Assembly (NCBI GenBank): GCA_947466965.1 | Contig: CANIFU010000017.1 | Span: 1 to 48,899 of the forward strand | DNA from: Bacteroidota bacterium | GTDB taxonomy: Bacteria; Bacteroidota; Bacteroidia; 2-12-FULL-35-15 | Length of the DNA stretch: 48,899 nt | Reading direction: 5' to 3' | Shown here: positions 6,600 to 16,416 of the stretch, in pieces | Layout: every line of letters begins with the position of its first letter | How positions within the stretch are numbered: position 1 is the first letter of the stretch | The notes under the pieces: generated by a model | The model's database searches: none | Told to the model about the DNA's origin: nothing | The model's input: the letters and a program-made list of their open reading frames with translations, nothing else | Made by a program: the position numbers and the translations under genes

Positions 6600-8987
6600 A
6601 TGGCAAAGAAATTTATCAGCAAAACGCAGGGGAAAAACAAACGCTTCTTTTTCGAGGAGATATTAAAAGTACTATCTTCAAACAGGAATAAAGCACTCAA
6701 CTACAAACAGATAGCTGCTGATTTGCACGTTACAGATTTTGCTCAACGGCAAATGATTAATGTAATTTTAGAAGAATTGAAAAATAGCGGTTCGGTTATG
6801 GAGCCCGAACGTGGCAAGTTTCAAATTAAAAACACGCAGATACTTATTACCGGTAAGGTGGATATGACTTCCACAGGAACTGCATATATCGTTTCTGATG
6901 AAACAGAAGAAGATGTGGTTATACCAGCCAAAAAAACGCTGAATGCCATGCATGGTGATATCGTTAAGGTTCGCATATTCCCCAGAGGCAAAGGAAAACA
7001 AGAAGGTGAAATTATTGAAGTTGTTGAACGTGCCAAGACTGAATTTGTTGGAACGATCCAAATTTCCCCTCGTTTTGCTTTTTTAGTACCAAGCAACAAT
7101 AAGATACATGTGGATATTTATATTCCAATAGAGAAATTAAACGGAGCAAAGGACGGACAAAAAGCGATTGCAAAAATTGTTGACTGGCCCAAAAACGGAG
7201 TCAATCCAATTGGAGAGATTAAAAGTGTATTAGGAAACGTTGGTGAAAACAACACGGAAATGCATGCTATCTTAGCTGAATTCGGCTTGCCTTATGAATT
7301 CCCTAAAGATGTAGAGCGAGCCGCTGACTTAATACCAATAAAAATTACAGAAGAAGAAATTGCCAAAAGAAGAGATTTTAGGGCTATTACCACCTTTACA
7401 ATTGATCCTGTAGATGCAAAAGATTTTGATGATGCACTTTCCATACAAAAACTTAAAAATGGAAACTGGGAAATCGGTGTTCACATTGCTGATGTTAGTC
7501 ATTATGTAAAACCCGATTCTATGATTGACAAAGAGGCTATATCACGTGCTACCTCGGTTTATCTTGTTGATCGTGTTGTTCCTATGCTTCCAGAGGTGCT
7601 TTCAAACAATGTATGTTCGCTTCGACCAAACGAAGAAAAACTTTGTTTCTCCTCCGTTTTTGAAATGACAGATGACGCTGAGGTTGTTGCAGAATGGTTT
7701 GGAAGAACAATTATCAATTCAGACAAGCGCTTTACATATGAAGAAGCGCAATTGGTTATTGATAACGAAGAGGGTGATTTTTGCGATGAAATTCTTACAA
7801 TGAACCGTCTTGCTAAAATATTGAGAGGTGCCCGTTTCAAAAAAGGGAGTATTGCTTTTGAAAAAATGGAAGTGAAATTTCATTTAGATGAAATAGGAAA
7901 TCCTACTGGTGTATATTTTAAAGTTGCAAAAGACTCTAATCAACTGATAGAAGATTTTATGCTTTTGGCAAACAGAAAGGTTGCTGAATTTGTTGGCAAA
8001 AAGAAGCCGGATAGCAAAGAAAAGAATGGAGATAAACGAATAGGAAACAAAGAATCTCAGCGACCTTTTGTATACCGTATTCATGACAAGCCCAACCCGG
8101 ATAAACTAGAAAACTTTTCTGAATTTGTAGCAAAATTCGGGTACAAATTAAATGTAAAAAACTTGAGTACCGTTGCCGATTCAATGAACACCTTATTGAA
8201 AGAGGTGAGCGAGAAAAAAGAGTCCGGAATGATCGAGCTCCTTGCAATCCGCACGATGGCAAAAGCGGTTTACACTACCAAAAATATTGGTCATTATGGA
8301 TTAGGGTTTGATTATTATACACACTTCACCTCTCCTATCCGAAGATATCCGGATGTAATGGTGCATCGCTTGTTGCAGCATTATTTGGATGGGGGGAAAA
8401 ACCCAGATATTGATAAATTAGAAGATCAATGCAAGCATTCTTCCGACATGGAAAAACTTGCAGCAGATGCTGAACGCGCTTCTATCAAATATAAACAGGT
8501 ACAATACCTTACAGATAAAGTCGGACAAGAGTTTGATGGTACCATTTCCGGTGTAACAGAATGGGGAATATTTGTTGAAATTATAGAGAACCATTGCGAA
8601 GGAATGATTCGCTTAAGGGAGCTGCGTGATGATAATTATTATTTTGACGAAGATAATTATTGTTTGCGTGGAAGAAAGTATGGAAAAGTTTTAACCCTTG
8701 GTGATACAGTAAGGATAGAGATAAAACGCGCCGACTTAGTAAAAAAACAATTGGATTTTGCACTTGTAGAAGTTTTGGAAGAAAGAAAAAAAACAAACGA
8801 AAAACTTTCTAAACGACAAGAACACAAGGCGAAAACCAAAAGTTTTAAGGAAGAGATGAAATCGGCAACTGAACGTAATAAACAAATTAAAAAAGAGCCA
8901 AAAAACAACCAAGAGCCATCTGAAAACAAGCCAGCAAAGCCCTCTACAGGAAACTCTTTTGTTGACGAGTGGGGATTTGAAGTGTAG
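6600..8987 (+). CDS. rnr: Ribonuclease R
   Basis: 795 residues, the usual size of RNase R, a processive 3'-5' exoribonuclease that degrades structured RNA. The N-terminus has a winged-helix-like segment (about 15-75), then cold-shock/OB domains (about 85-235). The RNB catalytic domain (about 255-600) carries FTIDPVDAKDFDDALSI with its metal-binding aspartates and the later YTHFTSPIRRYPD motif. An S1 domain (about 645-725) with EFDGTISGVTEWGIFVEI and a lysine-rich tail follow. A charged insertion at about 463-485 (KKKPDSKEKNGDKRIGN) interrupts the RNB domain before PFVYRIHDKP. The ATG at 6600 gives a sensible MAKKF start; no Shine-Dalgarno sequence is visible. It is monocistronic and ends at the strong terminator at 9033-9059. 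Confidence 0.96.
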   Translation: MAKKFISKTQGKNKRFFFEEILKVLSSNRNKALNYKQIAADLHVTDFAQRQMINVILEELKNSGSVMEPERGKFQIKNTQILITGKVDMTSTGTAYIVSDETEEDVVIPAKKTLNAMHGDIVKVRIFPRGKGKQEGEIIEVVERAKTEFVGTIQISPRFAFLVPSNNKIHVDIYIPIEKLNGAKDGQKAIAKIVDWPKNGVNPIGEIKSVLGNVGENNTEMHAILAEFGLPYEFPKDVERAADLIPIKITEEEIAKRRDFRAITTFTIDPVDAKDFDDALSIQKLKNGNWEIGVHIADVSHYVKPDSMIDKEAISRATSVYLVDRVVPMLPEVLSNNVCSLRPNEEKLCFSSVFEMTDDAEVVAEWFGRTIINSDKRFTYEEAQLVIDNEEGDFCDEILTMNRLAKILRGARFKKGSIAFEKMEVKFHLDEIGNPTGVYFKVAKDSNQLIEDFMLLANRKVAEFVGKKKPDSKEKNGDKRIGNKESQRPFVYRIHDKPNPDKLENFSEFVAKFGYKLNVKNLSTVADSMNTLLKEVSEKKESGMIELLAIRTMAKAVYTTKNIGHYGLGFDYYTHFTSPIRRYPDVMVHRLLQHYLDGGKNPDIDKLEDQCKHSSDMEKLAADAERASIKYKQVQYLTDKVGQEFDGTISGVTEWGIFVEIIENHCEGMIRLRELRDDNYYFDEDNYCLRGRKYGKVLTLGDTVRIEIKRADLVKKQLDFALVEVLEERKKTNEKLSKRQEHKAKTKSFKEEMKSATERNKQIKKEPKNNQEPSENKPAKPSTGNSFVDEWGFEV

Positions 8988-9032
8988 ATTATTTACACTT
9001 TTTAAAGTTTTGATTTTAAATTTGATTTATAA

Positions 9033-9059
9033 AAAACGCCACCTCATTGGTGGCGTTTT
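9033..9059. terminator. Bidirectional intrinsic terminator
   Basis: AAAACGCCACC-TCATT-GGTGGCGTTTT is an 11-bp perfect stem with a five-base loop, A-rich on the left and T-rich on the right. It lies between the convergent RNase R gene and the response-regulator gene and can terminate both. Confidence 0.92.
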
Positions 9060-9116
9060 GTGTTTGTAAACTGTATAAATGTTGCAAATAAAAATCTATT
9101 GTTTTCAGTTTTAAAG

Positions 9117-9869
9117 TTATATCATATTTAATCTCTTGGAAAGATCTTCTTTGTATGACCCACCAATAGGAATCAACTTTTTATCTTCCTCAAGGATTAG
9201 GTTCGGTTGTTCTATTGCAACAATTTTATCTATACGAACAATAAAAGAGCGGTGAACGCGAATAAAATCACTAACAGGCAATTTTTTCTCAATGTCTTTC
9301 ATTGTGCTGTGGATTGTGTAACGAGCACTGTTTGTATTAATAACAACATAATCTTTTAAGGCTTCAACAAAATAAATATCGCTGGTTTTCACTTTTACCA
9401 AACGGGAATTTGACTTCACAAAAATTATATCTTTCGACTCTTTGTTTTCAACGATAGAATATAAGAAATCTCTTTCTTTTTTTATATCCAATTCTTTCTC
9501 GTGTTTATAGATCGCCATTTCAATTGATGTATGCAAATCAATTTCTTTAAATGGTTTGATAATATAACCATAGGGCTCTGAAACCTTTGCTTTGTTTAAT
9601 GTACTTTCGTCTGCGTAAGCCGTAAGATAAATAATAGGTATGTTGAACTTTTCCCGAATTTGCCCGGCTGCCTCAATTCCACTCATTTCTCCCTTTAGCA
9701 TAATGTCCATTAATACAAGGTCTGGCTTAACTTCTTCAACAGTTTTAATGGCATCTTCACCTGTAGAGCAAATTCCAACAACTATATACCCAAGCTTTTT
9801 TAAACTATGTTGAATATCTTTAGCGACAATGCTTTCATCTTCAACAATAAGAATGTTTGTTTTTGACAT
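9117..9869 (-). CDS. LytTR-family response regulator
   Basis: 250 residues. The receiver domain (about 1-122) has the acidic pair E10/D11, phospho-acceptor D55 in LVLMDIM, T83 in YLTAYA and K105 in IIKPFK, so all conserved positions are present. A linker (125-145) leads to a LytTR DNA-binding domain (about 148-248) with FVEALKDYVVINT and FIRVHRSFIVRIDKI. It starts one base after the histidine kinase gene ends, so the two form a cognate pair. LytTR regulators bind direct repeats upstream of target promoters; in Bacteroidota they often control surface or motility functions. Regulation of the adjacent T9SS operon is an inference from position only. Confidence 0.95.
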   Translation of the reverse strand: MSKTNILIVEDESIVAKDIQHSLKKLGYIVVGICSTGEDAIKTVEEVKPDLVLMDIMLKGEMSGIEAAGQIREKFNIPIIYLTAYADESTLNKAKVSEPYGYIIKPFKEIDLHTSIEMAIYKHEKELDIKKERDFLYSIVENKESKDIIFVKSNSRLVKVKTSDIYFVEALKDYVVINTNSARYTIHSTMKDIEKKLPVSDFIRVHRSFIVRIDKIVAIEQPNLILEEDKKLIPIGGSYKEDLSKRLNMI

Positions 9870-9870
9870 A

Positions 9871-12708
9871 TTATATGCGATTTTTTACCTGATTTTGTTT
9901 AAATATAATAGTATAATTGGTTCCTTTTTTAAACTCTAATTCAATCGTTCCACTGAGCTGATCGGTCAATGTTATAACTAATTGCAATCCGAGCGACTCG
10001 GTATTTCTGTAATCAATATTTGGGGGCAAGCCCTTGCCGTTATCACCTATGTTTAATATCAAATTTTTACCTGATATTTTCATTACAATTGAAATTTCTC
10101 CCCCAAGGCTATTATCGACAAACGCATATTTTAATGCGTTGGATACTATTTCGTTTATGATTAAACCACAAGGAATAGCCAGGTCTAAATTAAGAAAAAC
10201 ATTTTGAATATCAAGTTTTAATTTTATTTCAGGATCAAAATTGGAATACGAGTGGATTAAATTTTGTGAAAGGTTGATGACATATTCGGTGAAGTTGATG
10301 CTTGAAAAATCTTTTGTTTGATACAAACTTTCATGAATAAACGCCATCGATTTTATTCGATTTTGGCTTTCTTTTAAAATTTGCAATGTTCCCTCGTCTT
10401 TAATATATGAAGATTGAAGATTTAAAATACTTGAAATAACCTGAAGGTTGTTTTTTACACGGTGGTGCACTTCTTTCAGCAACACCTCTTTTTCCTTGAG
10501 CGACAAACGGATGTGTTCCTCGGATGTTTTTTTTTCTGTAATATCATGACTGATTCCAGAAACTTCCACAACCGATCCGTCTTCCCCAAAAATAGGGTTA
10601 AGATAGGTCTCTCTCCAGTTTCCAAGTCCGTTTTTATCCAAAAAATGCATGTCAAAATATTGTGGTTCTCCGTCAAACGCTCTTTCGTATTTCTTTATAA
10701 GAAAATCTTTGTGGTCTAAAAGTAATCCCGTGCTCTCCATAATCATTGATAAACCGATTTTTGCATTTTTCCCATAACGCAATTCTAATTCTTTGTCTAA
10801 ATTTTGATTAAACGTGGTAAGACAAATGTTTTTATCAACCGTCCAAATAAGGTGAGAGCTTGTTTCAATGATTGCGTTATATTTTGCAGATTGCGTTCTT
10901 AATTTTCCTTCGGCCCTTTTAAGTTCGGAAATGTCTCTGGAAACGCCCATTGCACCGATTACCTCTCCTTCGTCATTTTTAAGAACAGAGGCAGATAGAT
11001 AGGCAATAAATTTTTCGCCGTTTTTTTTTCTATTTGTTACTTCACCAGCATATACTCCTTTCTTATAAAGCTCATCGTCAGTAATTTTTTTACGTTCCTT
11101 CGGATCTTGGTATAACATACTTACATGTTTACCAATCACTTCGTCTGAAGTGTAGCCAAATGTTTTTTGGGCCGCCCGATTAAATTCGGTAATATAACCC
11201 TGCCTGTCAGAAGCGCAAATCATATCAAGGGAGCCATTAATAATAAAACGGGTATGTTTTTGAGATTCTTGAAGTTTTAGTTGTATAACTTTTCTATTGG
11301 TAATTTCCTGCTGAAGAAACTCATTTGTTTCCTCTGCAATTTGAGCACGCGCTTGCTCCCTTAATAACAATTTTTTGGGAGCTGTTTCGTGTAAAACAAG
11401 CTGTATCGCGTCCATTCCATTAAACTTTATTAGGGTGGATTTTGTTTCAAATACAGAAATTTCACCTTTTTTATTTTTGATTTTTATTTCAACGAAATCA
11501 AGATCTTCACCTGCTTTTGCCTTCGCAATCCTTTCTTTTTTTTGCTGGCGGTATTCTGGAAGGATAAATTCAAGCGCTGAAACGTTTTCAAGTTCATCAA
11601 AATCCTCCATGCCAATAATTTTCAATCCACTCGGATTAGCAAATTTCAGAATCCCATCAACATGAATTAAAACACCATCTGGGGATTGGTCTATGAGGCT
11701 TTTGTAGTTTTCACGGCTTCGTTTTAATTCATCTTCAATTCGTTTTTTTTCGTTAATATCCGTAATAAACCCTTCAAGAAATAATAATTCCCCATCCTCA
11801 GAAAAAACACCCTCTCCCTTATCCCACACCCACTTTACTTGACCTGAAGCTGTGATCATTCGATATTCAATTTCAAACGGTAATTTTGATTTTAAAACTT
11901 TTTGAATCTCCGATTTTAACAGGTTTCTGTCATCGGGATGCGTTATTTCTGAAAATGAAATCTTCTTGTTGTTAAGAATGTCCTTCGGTTTATAACCCGT
12001 CAAAACCTGAAAACCATCACTAACAAATAGCATTGCTGCGTTTTTGTCATTTTCACGACGATAGGCCATTCCTGGCAATCTGTTCAGCAACATGGAAAGA
12101 GTTCGCTCGGTTTCCTGCAACTTATTTTCAGCCCTTTTCTTTTCAATAATATAGTTTACCACTTTAGCGTTTGTATTTTTATTCAAATCTGGGCTGTTGG
12201 CGGCTTTCGTTTCGGCTATATTGTTTCGTCCGTTATTTTTGATTGTAACATCTTCCGTTATTTTTTCTGACAGCTCTATAACAACCGTTATGACCATTTT
12301 GTTTTTAATAACCGCTTTTACTTTGGTTTTAAGGTGTCTTATTACTTGATTATCCTGCCAACTAGTAATATACTCTTGGGCCTTTTTTGTTTTAAAAACA
12401 GCTTCAATAGCACGCTTCATTCTTTTTAAGTCTTGGTTATCAATAAAAGAAAATGCGCTTTTCCCAATTATATCTTTCTTTTTAACTTGTTTTGTTTCGG
12501 TATTTATATCAATAATATTGCCTTTGCGGTCAACAACAAGTATAACATTGTGTGAATGCTTAAAAAAAGAATGCCACTTTAAGTCGCTGAACGGTGAATT
12601 ATATTTGTTATTTTCTGATGTGGGTGTTTTCTCTGAGGAACTGTTTTTTTTCTGGCGCTTATTAAGCTCCGCGAGCAATTCAGGATTTGATTTTTTTAAG
12701 AGCGTCAT
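9871..12708 (-). CDS. Multi-PAS histidine kinase, HisKA_2/HWE-like
   Basis: 945 residues with no obvious signal peptide or membrane segment, so probably cytosolic. The N-terminal third has a PAS-like region (about 45-145), followed by at least four more PAS/PAC units; segments such as GFITDINEKKRIEDELKRSRENYKSLID, split across the PAC ends, mark the boundaries. The kinase core begins near residue 735 with KEVLLKEVHHRVKNNLQ (H748/H749), typical of HisKA_2 rather than classical HisKA. It ends with an N-box (INEIVSNALKYAF), a G1 box (DNGKGLP) and a G2 box (ESLGLQLV). It is followed immediately by the LytTR response regulator and preceded by the MORN-repeat gene. The signal sensed is unknown. Confidence 0.93.
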   Translation of the reverse strand: MTLLKKSNPELLAELNKRQKKNSSSEKTPTSENNKYNSPFSDLKWHSFFKHSHNVILVVDRKGNIIDINTETKQVKKKDIIGKSAFSFIDNQDLKRMKRAIEAVFKTKKAQEYITSWQDNQVIRHLKTKVKAVIKNKMVITVVIELSEKITEDVTIKNNGRNNIAETKAANSPDLNKNTNAKVVNYIIEKKRAENKLQETERTLSMLLNRLPGMAYRRENDKNAAMLFVSDGFQVLTGYKPKDILNNKKISFSEITHPDDRNLLKSEIQKVLKSKLPFEIEYRMITASGQVKWVWDKGEGVFSEDGELLFLEGFITDINEKKRIEDELKRSRENYKSLIDQSPDGVLIHVDGILKFANPSGLKIIGMEDFDELENVSALEFILPEYRQQKKERIAKAKAGEDLDFVEIKIKNKKGEISVFETKSTLIKFNGMDAIQLVLHETAPKKLLLREQARAQIAEETNEFLQQEITNRKVIQLKLQESQKHTRFIINGSLDMICASDRQGYITEFNRAAQKTFGYTSDEVIGKHVSMLYQDPKERKKITDDELYKKGVYAGEVTNRKKNGEKFIAYLSASVLKNDEGEVIGAMGVSRDISELKRAEGKLRTQSAKYNAIIETSSHLIWTVDKNICLTTFNQNLDKELELRYGKNAKIGLSMIMESTGLLLDHKDFLIKKYERAFDGEPQYFDMHFLDKNGLGNWRETYLNPIFGEDGSVVEVSGISHDITEKKTSEEHIRLSLKEKEVLLKEVHHRVKNNLQVISSILNLQSSYIKDEGTLQILKESQNRIKSMAFIHESLYQTKDFSSINFTEYVINLSQNLIHSYSNFDPEIKLKLDIQNVFLNLDLAIPCGLIINEIVSNALKYAFVDNSLGGEISIVMKISGKNLILNIGDNGKGLPPNIDYRNTESLGLQLVITLTDQLSGTIELEFKKGTNYTIIFKQNQVKNRI

Positions 12709-12724
12709 TCAATAAAAATGTAAT

Positions 12725-14302
12725 TTACTTAATACTTGGCTCTGATGTGGATGTTTCGGGTAGCACTTTTACTCCATCAAATCTTATTTCAATATCGTTT
12801 TTATAGAGAATCGTCAAAAATAAAAAGCCGGCTTCATCATAATATTTCCACTCGCCCTCTTTCATTCCGCCGGAATATTTTCCTAACTGCCGTTCTTTCC
12901 CCGATAAATAGAAATAAATATGCAATCCATCGGGAACACCATCACTAAATTTTCCTATAAATCGTAGTTTCCCGTTTTCTGTATAATAGTGTTTCCATTC
13001 CCCATCTCTCTGATCTGCCTTAAAATTTCCTTCTTCTTTATATTCCTGTAATTCGAGCATCCAGGGGCCTTCCTTAAGTCCATCAATATAATCTCCTTTA
13101 GTTATAACCTTAGCCGAATCACTATATTCAATCATCACTCCATCTTGCAAGTCGTTGCGGTAGTTTTCTTCTCTTAACAAATTTCCAGTTTCATAGAACC
13201 ATTTCCAGGCGCCTTGCGCTCTCCCTTTTTTGTCGTATTTACCTTTTTGTTCGATTTTTTTATTGGGATGATAAAAAACCCAATCACCAATTCTTTTGCC
13301 ATTAAGATATTCTCCTTGGGACCGAAGTTCGCCATTGGGGTGATACTCTTTCCATGGACCCTGCTGCCGTCCTGCTGTGTCAAGAATTCCCTCTCCAGTT
13401 AAATAGCCGTCAACATATACTTTTGCAGCAATCACTTTTCCTTCCGGCGAAAACTCTCGGTGAATTCCTTCTGCCACCCCATCTCTGTATGTTCCGGTAA
13501 ACTTCACCGTCCCCGTTTCGAAATAAACTGTTTTCACATCTAATTTAGCAAGTTCTGGGGCGTTTGTTTGAAGGGCTCCATTTATATATTTTGTTGTGTT
13601 GGTTAAACTACCATTGTATGCATACTCTTTGAAATAACCATTCATCTTACCATCAGAATAGTTTATTTCAGTTTTAACTATCCCATTCTGATAAAATGTT
13701 TTCCACATTCCCTGCTTTAAGCCATCCGCATCTTTTCGGTTTACCTTTTCTTCTTTTTGAATAAAACCCATTTTGTAAAGGGTGAGTGTAATAATGGTGC
13801 TATCTGATGTCAATTCATAGCCTTGGCCTTCTTCCTTACCGGAAATAAAAGGGATAATCTGCTTCACTTTTGAAGAGCCAAGTGTAGAGTCTTTCTGTTT
13901 TTCGGGTTTATAATAAACAATGGTATTTCCTTGTTTGGCGTCGTTTTCAAAATTTTCAGTTAAAATAAGGGCACCATCTTTTGTGTCAAATGTTTTCTTT
14001 GCGCCCTTTTTCTTTCCATCTTTGTAATTAAACTCAAAAGCAAGCTTACCTTGTTCGCTATAAAACTTCCAAATGCTATCCAGCTGAAAATTTTTTCGAT
14101 TGCCTTCTGATTTCAAAATGCCCGCTTGAGAATATGTTTTCCAATATCCATCGGGCTTACCATCGCGCATAGGACCTTCGCTAGATACTTTGCCGTTATC
14201 GTGGTAAAACTTATTGTATCCGTTGGGGTTTATGTCCTGCTGTTTTTGTGCTAACAAAACAATTGGAAATAAAATAAATATGAATCTTAAAATACGGTGC
14301 AT
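12725..14302 (-). CDS. Secreted MORN/YwqK-type repeat protein
   Basis: 525 residues with a signal peptide (about 1-18, FPIVLLAQ). The rest is a long series of units of about 22-25 residues built on G-x-W-K-x-Y-x-x-N-G, such as GYWKTYSQAGILKSEG and GDWVFYHPNKKIEQKG. These match the MORN_2 repeats found in proteins that databases often label YwqK antitoxins. I see nothing toxin-antitoxin-like in the context. It lies 112 bp after the TPR-PD40-OmpA gene and 16 bp before the histidine kinase gene, so it may join the export module to the two-component system. It is probably periplasmic or surface-exposed and ligand unknown. Confidence 0.88.
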   Translation of the reverse strand: MHRILRFIFILFPIVLLAQKQQDINPNGYNKFYHDNGKVSSEGPMRDGKPDGYWKTYSQAGILKSEGNRKNFQLDSIWKFYSEQGKLAFEFNYKDGKKKGAKKTFDTKDGALILTENFENDAKQGNTIVYYKPEKQKDSTLGSSKVKQIIPFISGKEEGQGYELTSDSTIITLTLYKMGFIQKEEKVNRKDADGLKQGMWKTFYQNGIVKTEINYSDGKMNGYFKEYAYNGSLTNTTKYINGALQTNAPELAKLDVKTVYFETGTVKFTGTYRDGVAEGIHREFSPEGKVIAAKVYVDGYLTGEGILDTAGRQQGPWKEYHPNGELRSQGEYLNGKRIGDWVFYHPNKKIEQKGKYDKKGRAQGAWKWFYETGNLLREENYRNDLQDGVMIEYSDSAKVITKGDYIDGLKEGPWMLELQEYKEEGNFKADQRDGEWKHYYTENGKLRFIGKFSDGVPDGLHIYFYLSGKERQLGKYSGGMKEGEWKYYDEAGFLFLTILYKNDIEIRFDGVKVLPETSTSEPSIK

Positions 14303-14413
14303 AAAAATAGTAGATCTCTCACAAAGTTAAACAATTTGGGGGAGTTTGGAAAGGAAAAAACAAATCGTTTCTTGACTTGTTTTTTTTCAAAAAGGCAAAA
14401 GGAAATATCGTTT

Positions 14414-16414
14414 TTATTCTTTATTTGAAGAGAATGAAGAAAAAGCAATAATTTGTATTTTGCGCTCAAGAGCAGCAACTGGATTGTAGATTGAGTTTTT
14501 GGTATCGAAATAATCATCGCTAACGTTTGGTCGCGCCTTTAACTCACCAATATCTTCATCCATAAAAGTTATGCTTCCATCATCTGGATTTTTATTGTCT
14601 ATATATTTTATGAATATACCATTCTGGTATTCTCTGAAATAGTTTCTCAAGCTCGATATTCTTCTTTTTGCCAGATTAACATTGTAGTCCGTTGACGCAA
14701 GCGGGCTGCAGAACCCCTTCATGGTGATGGTTACCTTTTCTTTATCGTTTAAGACTTTCACTAATAATTGAGCAAATTTTTCAAGATCCTGCATTCCCGC
14801 ATCCACTGAGTCTTCAAACAGATTATCGATATCGGTAATTGCCCTTTCAAAATCCACATCTTTCGCACCTTTTGAATATTCTTTTTTATACAATTCCCGC
14901 ATTGCGGAATAATCTTCATGCGTTTTTTTATAGTTTTTAAGCGTTGTAATCGCGAGTGTTTTTTTATCCGGCTCATCATTGTGAAAGTATAACGTAAGCG
15001 GAACAAGCAGCTTTATTTGAGTTACAAAAACCTGAGTGCTGTCAATCTTTTTAGGAGGCTCATCCGCCTTTGGAAGCTTCACCATATAAATATCATTACA
15101 ACAACTTTCCTTCTCTTCGAAGTAAGAGCCTATTCTATTAGAGGAGAGAAATGCCTCTGTTCTTCTCGAATTGATTGAAAAATAAATATCATTGAAATTG
15201 CTGTTGATAGGTAAACCAAGGTTTTTAGGTTCTCCCAACTCATTGTTTTTATATTCGCTTTTAAAAACATCAAAGCCACCCAAACCCATGTGCCAACTAG
15301 AACTAAAAAATAATTCCTGACATGGCTTACAATAAAACGGAGTAATTTCATCATCCATAGAATTCACTTTTTTGCCTGCGTTTATTGCCTTTCCATAGCT
15401 TCCGTTTTTTCCAAGCTTGCTATACCAGATGTCCATTTTACCTTCGCCACCACTGCGGTTGGATGAGAAAAACAACACTTCATCTTCCTCTAAAAATCCG
15501 ATTGCAGGTTGTGTATTTGTAAATCCTTTCGCATTAATTTCAGGGGGCAGTTTCTGAAGCGCTTGCCAATGTCCTTTTTTATATTCCGAAGAATAAATGT
15601 CACAATTAAATTCCATTGCATTTTTGGGAACACATCGCGTTATGAAAACTTTTGTAAAGTCCGCATTAAAAGCGGTATTTGCATTGTGAATTCCTTTACG
15701 ATTAAAAAGTGAGTCCAGCTCAACTGCTTTTTGCCATTTTAGGGAATCCTGAATGGCGGTATATATTTTATTAAAATTGACACTGTTTTTTTTGTCTCTG
15801 TCTTTAACATCCCTTAAAGAAGAAAAGTAAAGGAGGCTGTCAACTTGTATCGGTGCATATTCTGAAACCTTGCTATTAACGGAGCTATCGAGGTGAAAGA
15901 TGGCAACGCTTTTATCGGGTGTGGCCAACAGCAGTTGGGCGTAATCGCATGCTAATGCTTCTTGGACGGCTTTTTTTACAAAGTAACTATCTTTTTTCTT
16001 TTTGTTTTTCTTGGCATACTTTTCAAACATCTTTTTTGCATCCTTGTATTTTCCCTGATTCTTTTTTATTGAAGCCAACCAAAAAGAACACTCAGGGTAT
16101 AGTTTTCCTTGAGCATCTTTTTTGAACACTTTTGCATACCAGTGTTCTGCAATCACAAAATCAAAGTTTAACCGACTGGCATCGGCGAATTTATACTGAA
16201 CAACAATGTCGCTTGAGTCCTGCAGAATTGCTCTGTTATAGTATCCTGCAGCAGAAAAAAAATCATTTTCTGCAAACGCCTTATCTCCATCAGACAAAAG
16301 TGTTTTTGTTTTTTGTGCAGAAAGCGAAAACGAAAAGAGAAAAGAAAAGCCTATAATAAAAGTCACTCTAAGCATCAGTAAACACATTAATTTAAATCGC
16401 TTTTCAAAAATCAT
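14414..16414 (-). CDS. TPR, PD40 and OmpA-like outer membrane-associated protein
   Basis: 666 residues from the ATG at 16414, chosen because it directly follows the PorP/SprF stop (16417) and yields a signal peptide ending at FSLSAQ. An in-frame TTG at 16435 would overlap PorP. TPR-like helices (about 25-130) are followed by PD40 beta-propeller blades (about 165-430: LLYFSSLRD, LFFSSNRSGGEGKMDIWYSK, LFFSSSWHMGLGGFDVFKSE) and a C-terminal OmpA-like domain (about 520-630, MKGFCSPLASTDYNVNLAKRR) expected to bind peptidoglycan. Such proteins are commonly encoded beside PorP/SprF and CHU_C adhesins, where they are thought to help anchor or assemble the T9SS-exported partner. Confidence 0.9.
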   Translation of the reverse strand: MIFEKRFKLMCLLMLRVTFIIGFSFLFSFSLSAQKTKTLLSDGDKAFAENDFFSAAGYYNRAILQDSSDIVVQYKFADASRLNFDFVIAEHWYAKVFKKDAQGKLYPECSFWLASIKKNQGKYKDAKKMFEKYAKKNKKKKDSYFVKKAVQEALACDYAQLLLATPDKSVAIFHLDSSVNSKVSEYAPIQVDSLLYFSSLRDVKDRDKKNSVNFNKIYTAIQDSLKWQKAVELDSLFNRKGIHNANTAFNADFTKVFITRCVPKNAMEFNCDIYSSEYKKGHWQALQKLPPEINAKGFTNTQPAIGFLEEDEVLFFSSNRSGGEGKMDIWYSKLGKNGSYGKAINAGKKVNSMDDEITPFYCKPCQELFFSSSWHMGLGGFDVFKSEYKNNELGEPKNLGLPINSNFNDIYFSINSRRTEAFLSSNRIGSYFEEKESCCNDIYMVKLPKADEPPKKIDSTQVFVTQIKLLVPLTLYFHNDEPDKKTLAITTLKNYKKTHEDYSAMRELYKKEYSKGAKDVDFERAITDIDNLFEDSVDAGMQDLEKFAQLLVKVLNDKEKVTITMKGFCSPLASTDYNVNLAKRRISSLRNYFREYQNGIFIKYIDNKNPDDGSITFMDEDIGELKARPNVSDDYFDTKNSIYNPVAALERKIQIIAFSSFSSNKE

Positions 16415-16416
16415 AA

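Noticed and set aside
12725-14302. Toxin-antitoxin antitoxin (the usual database label for YwqK-like repeats)
   Set aside because: The protein is long and secreted, and no toxin gene is adjacent; the repeats are generic MORN_2 units.
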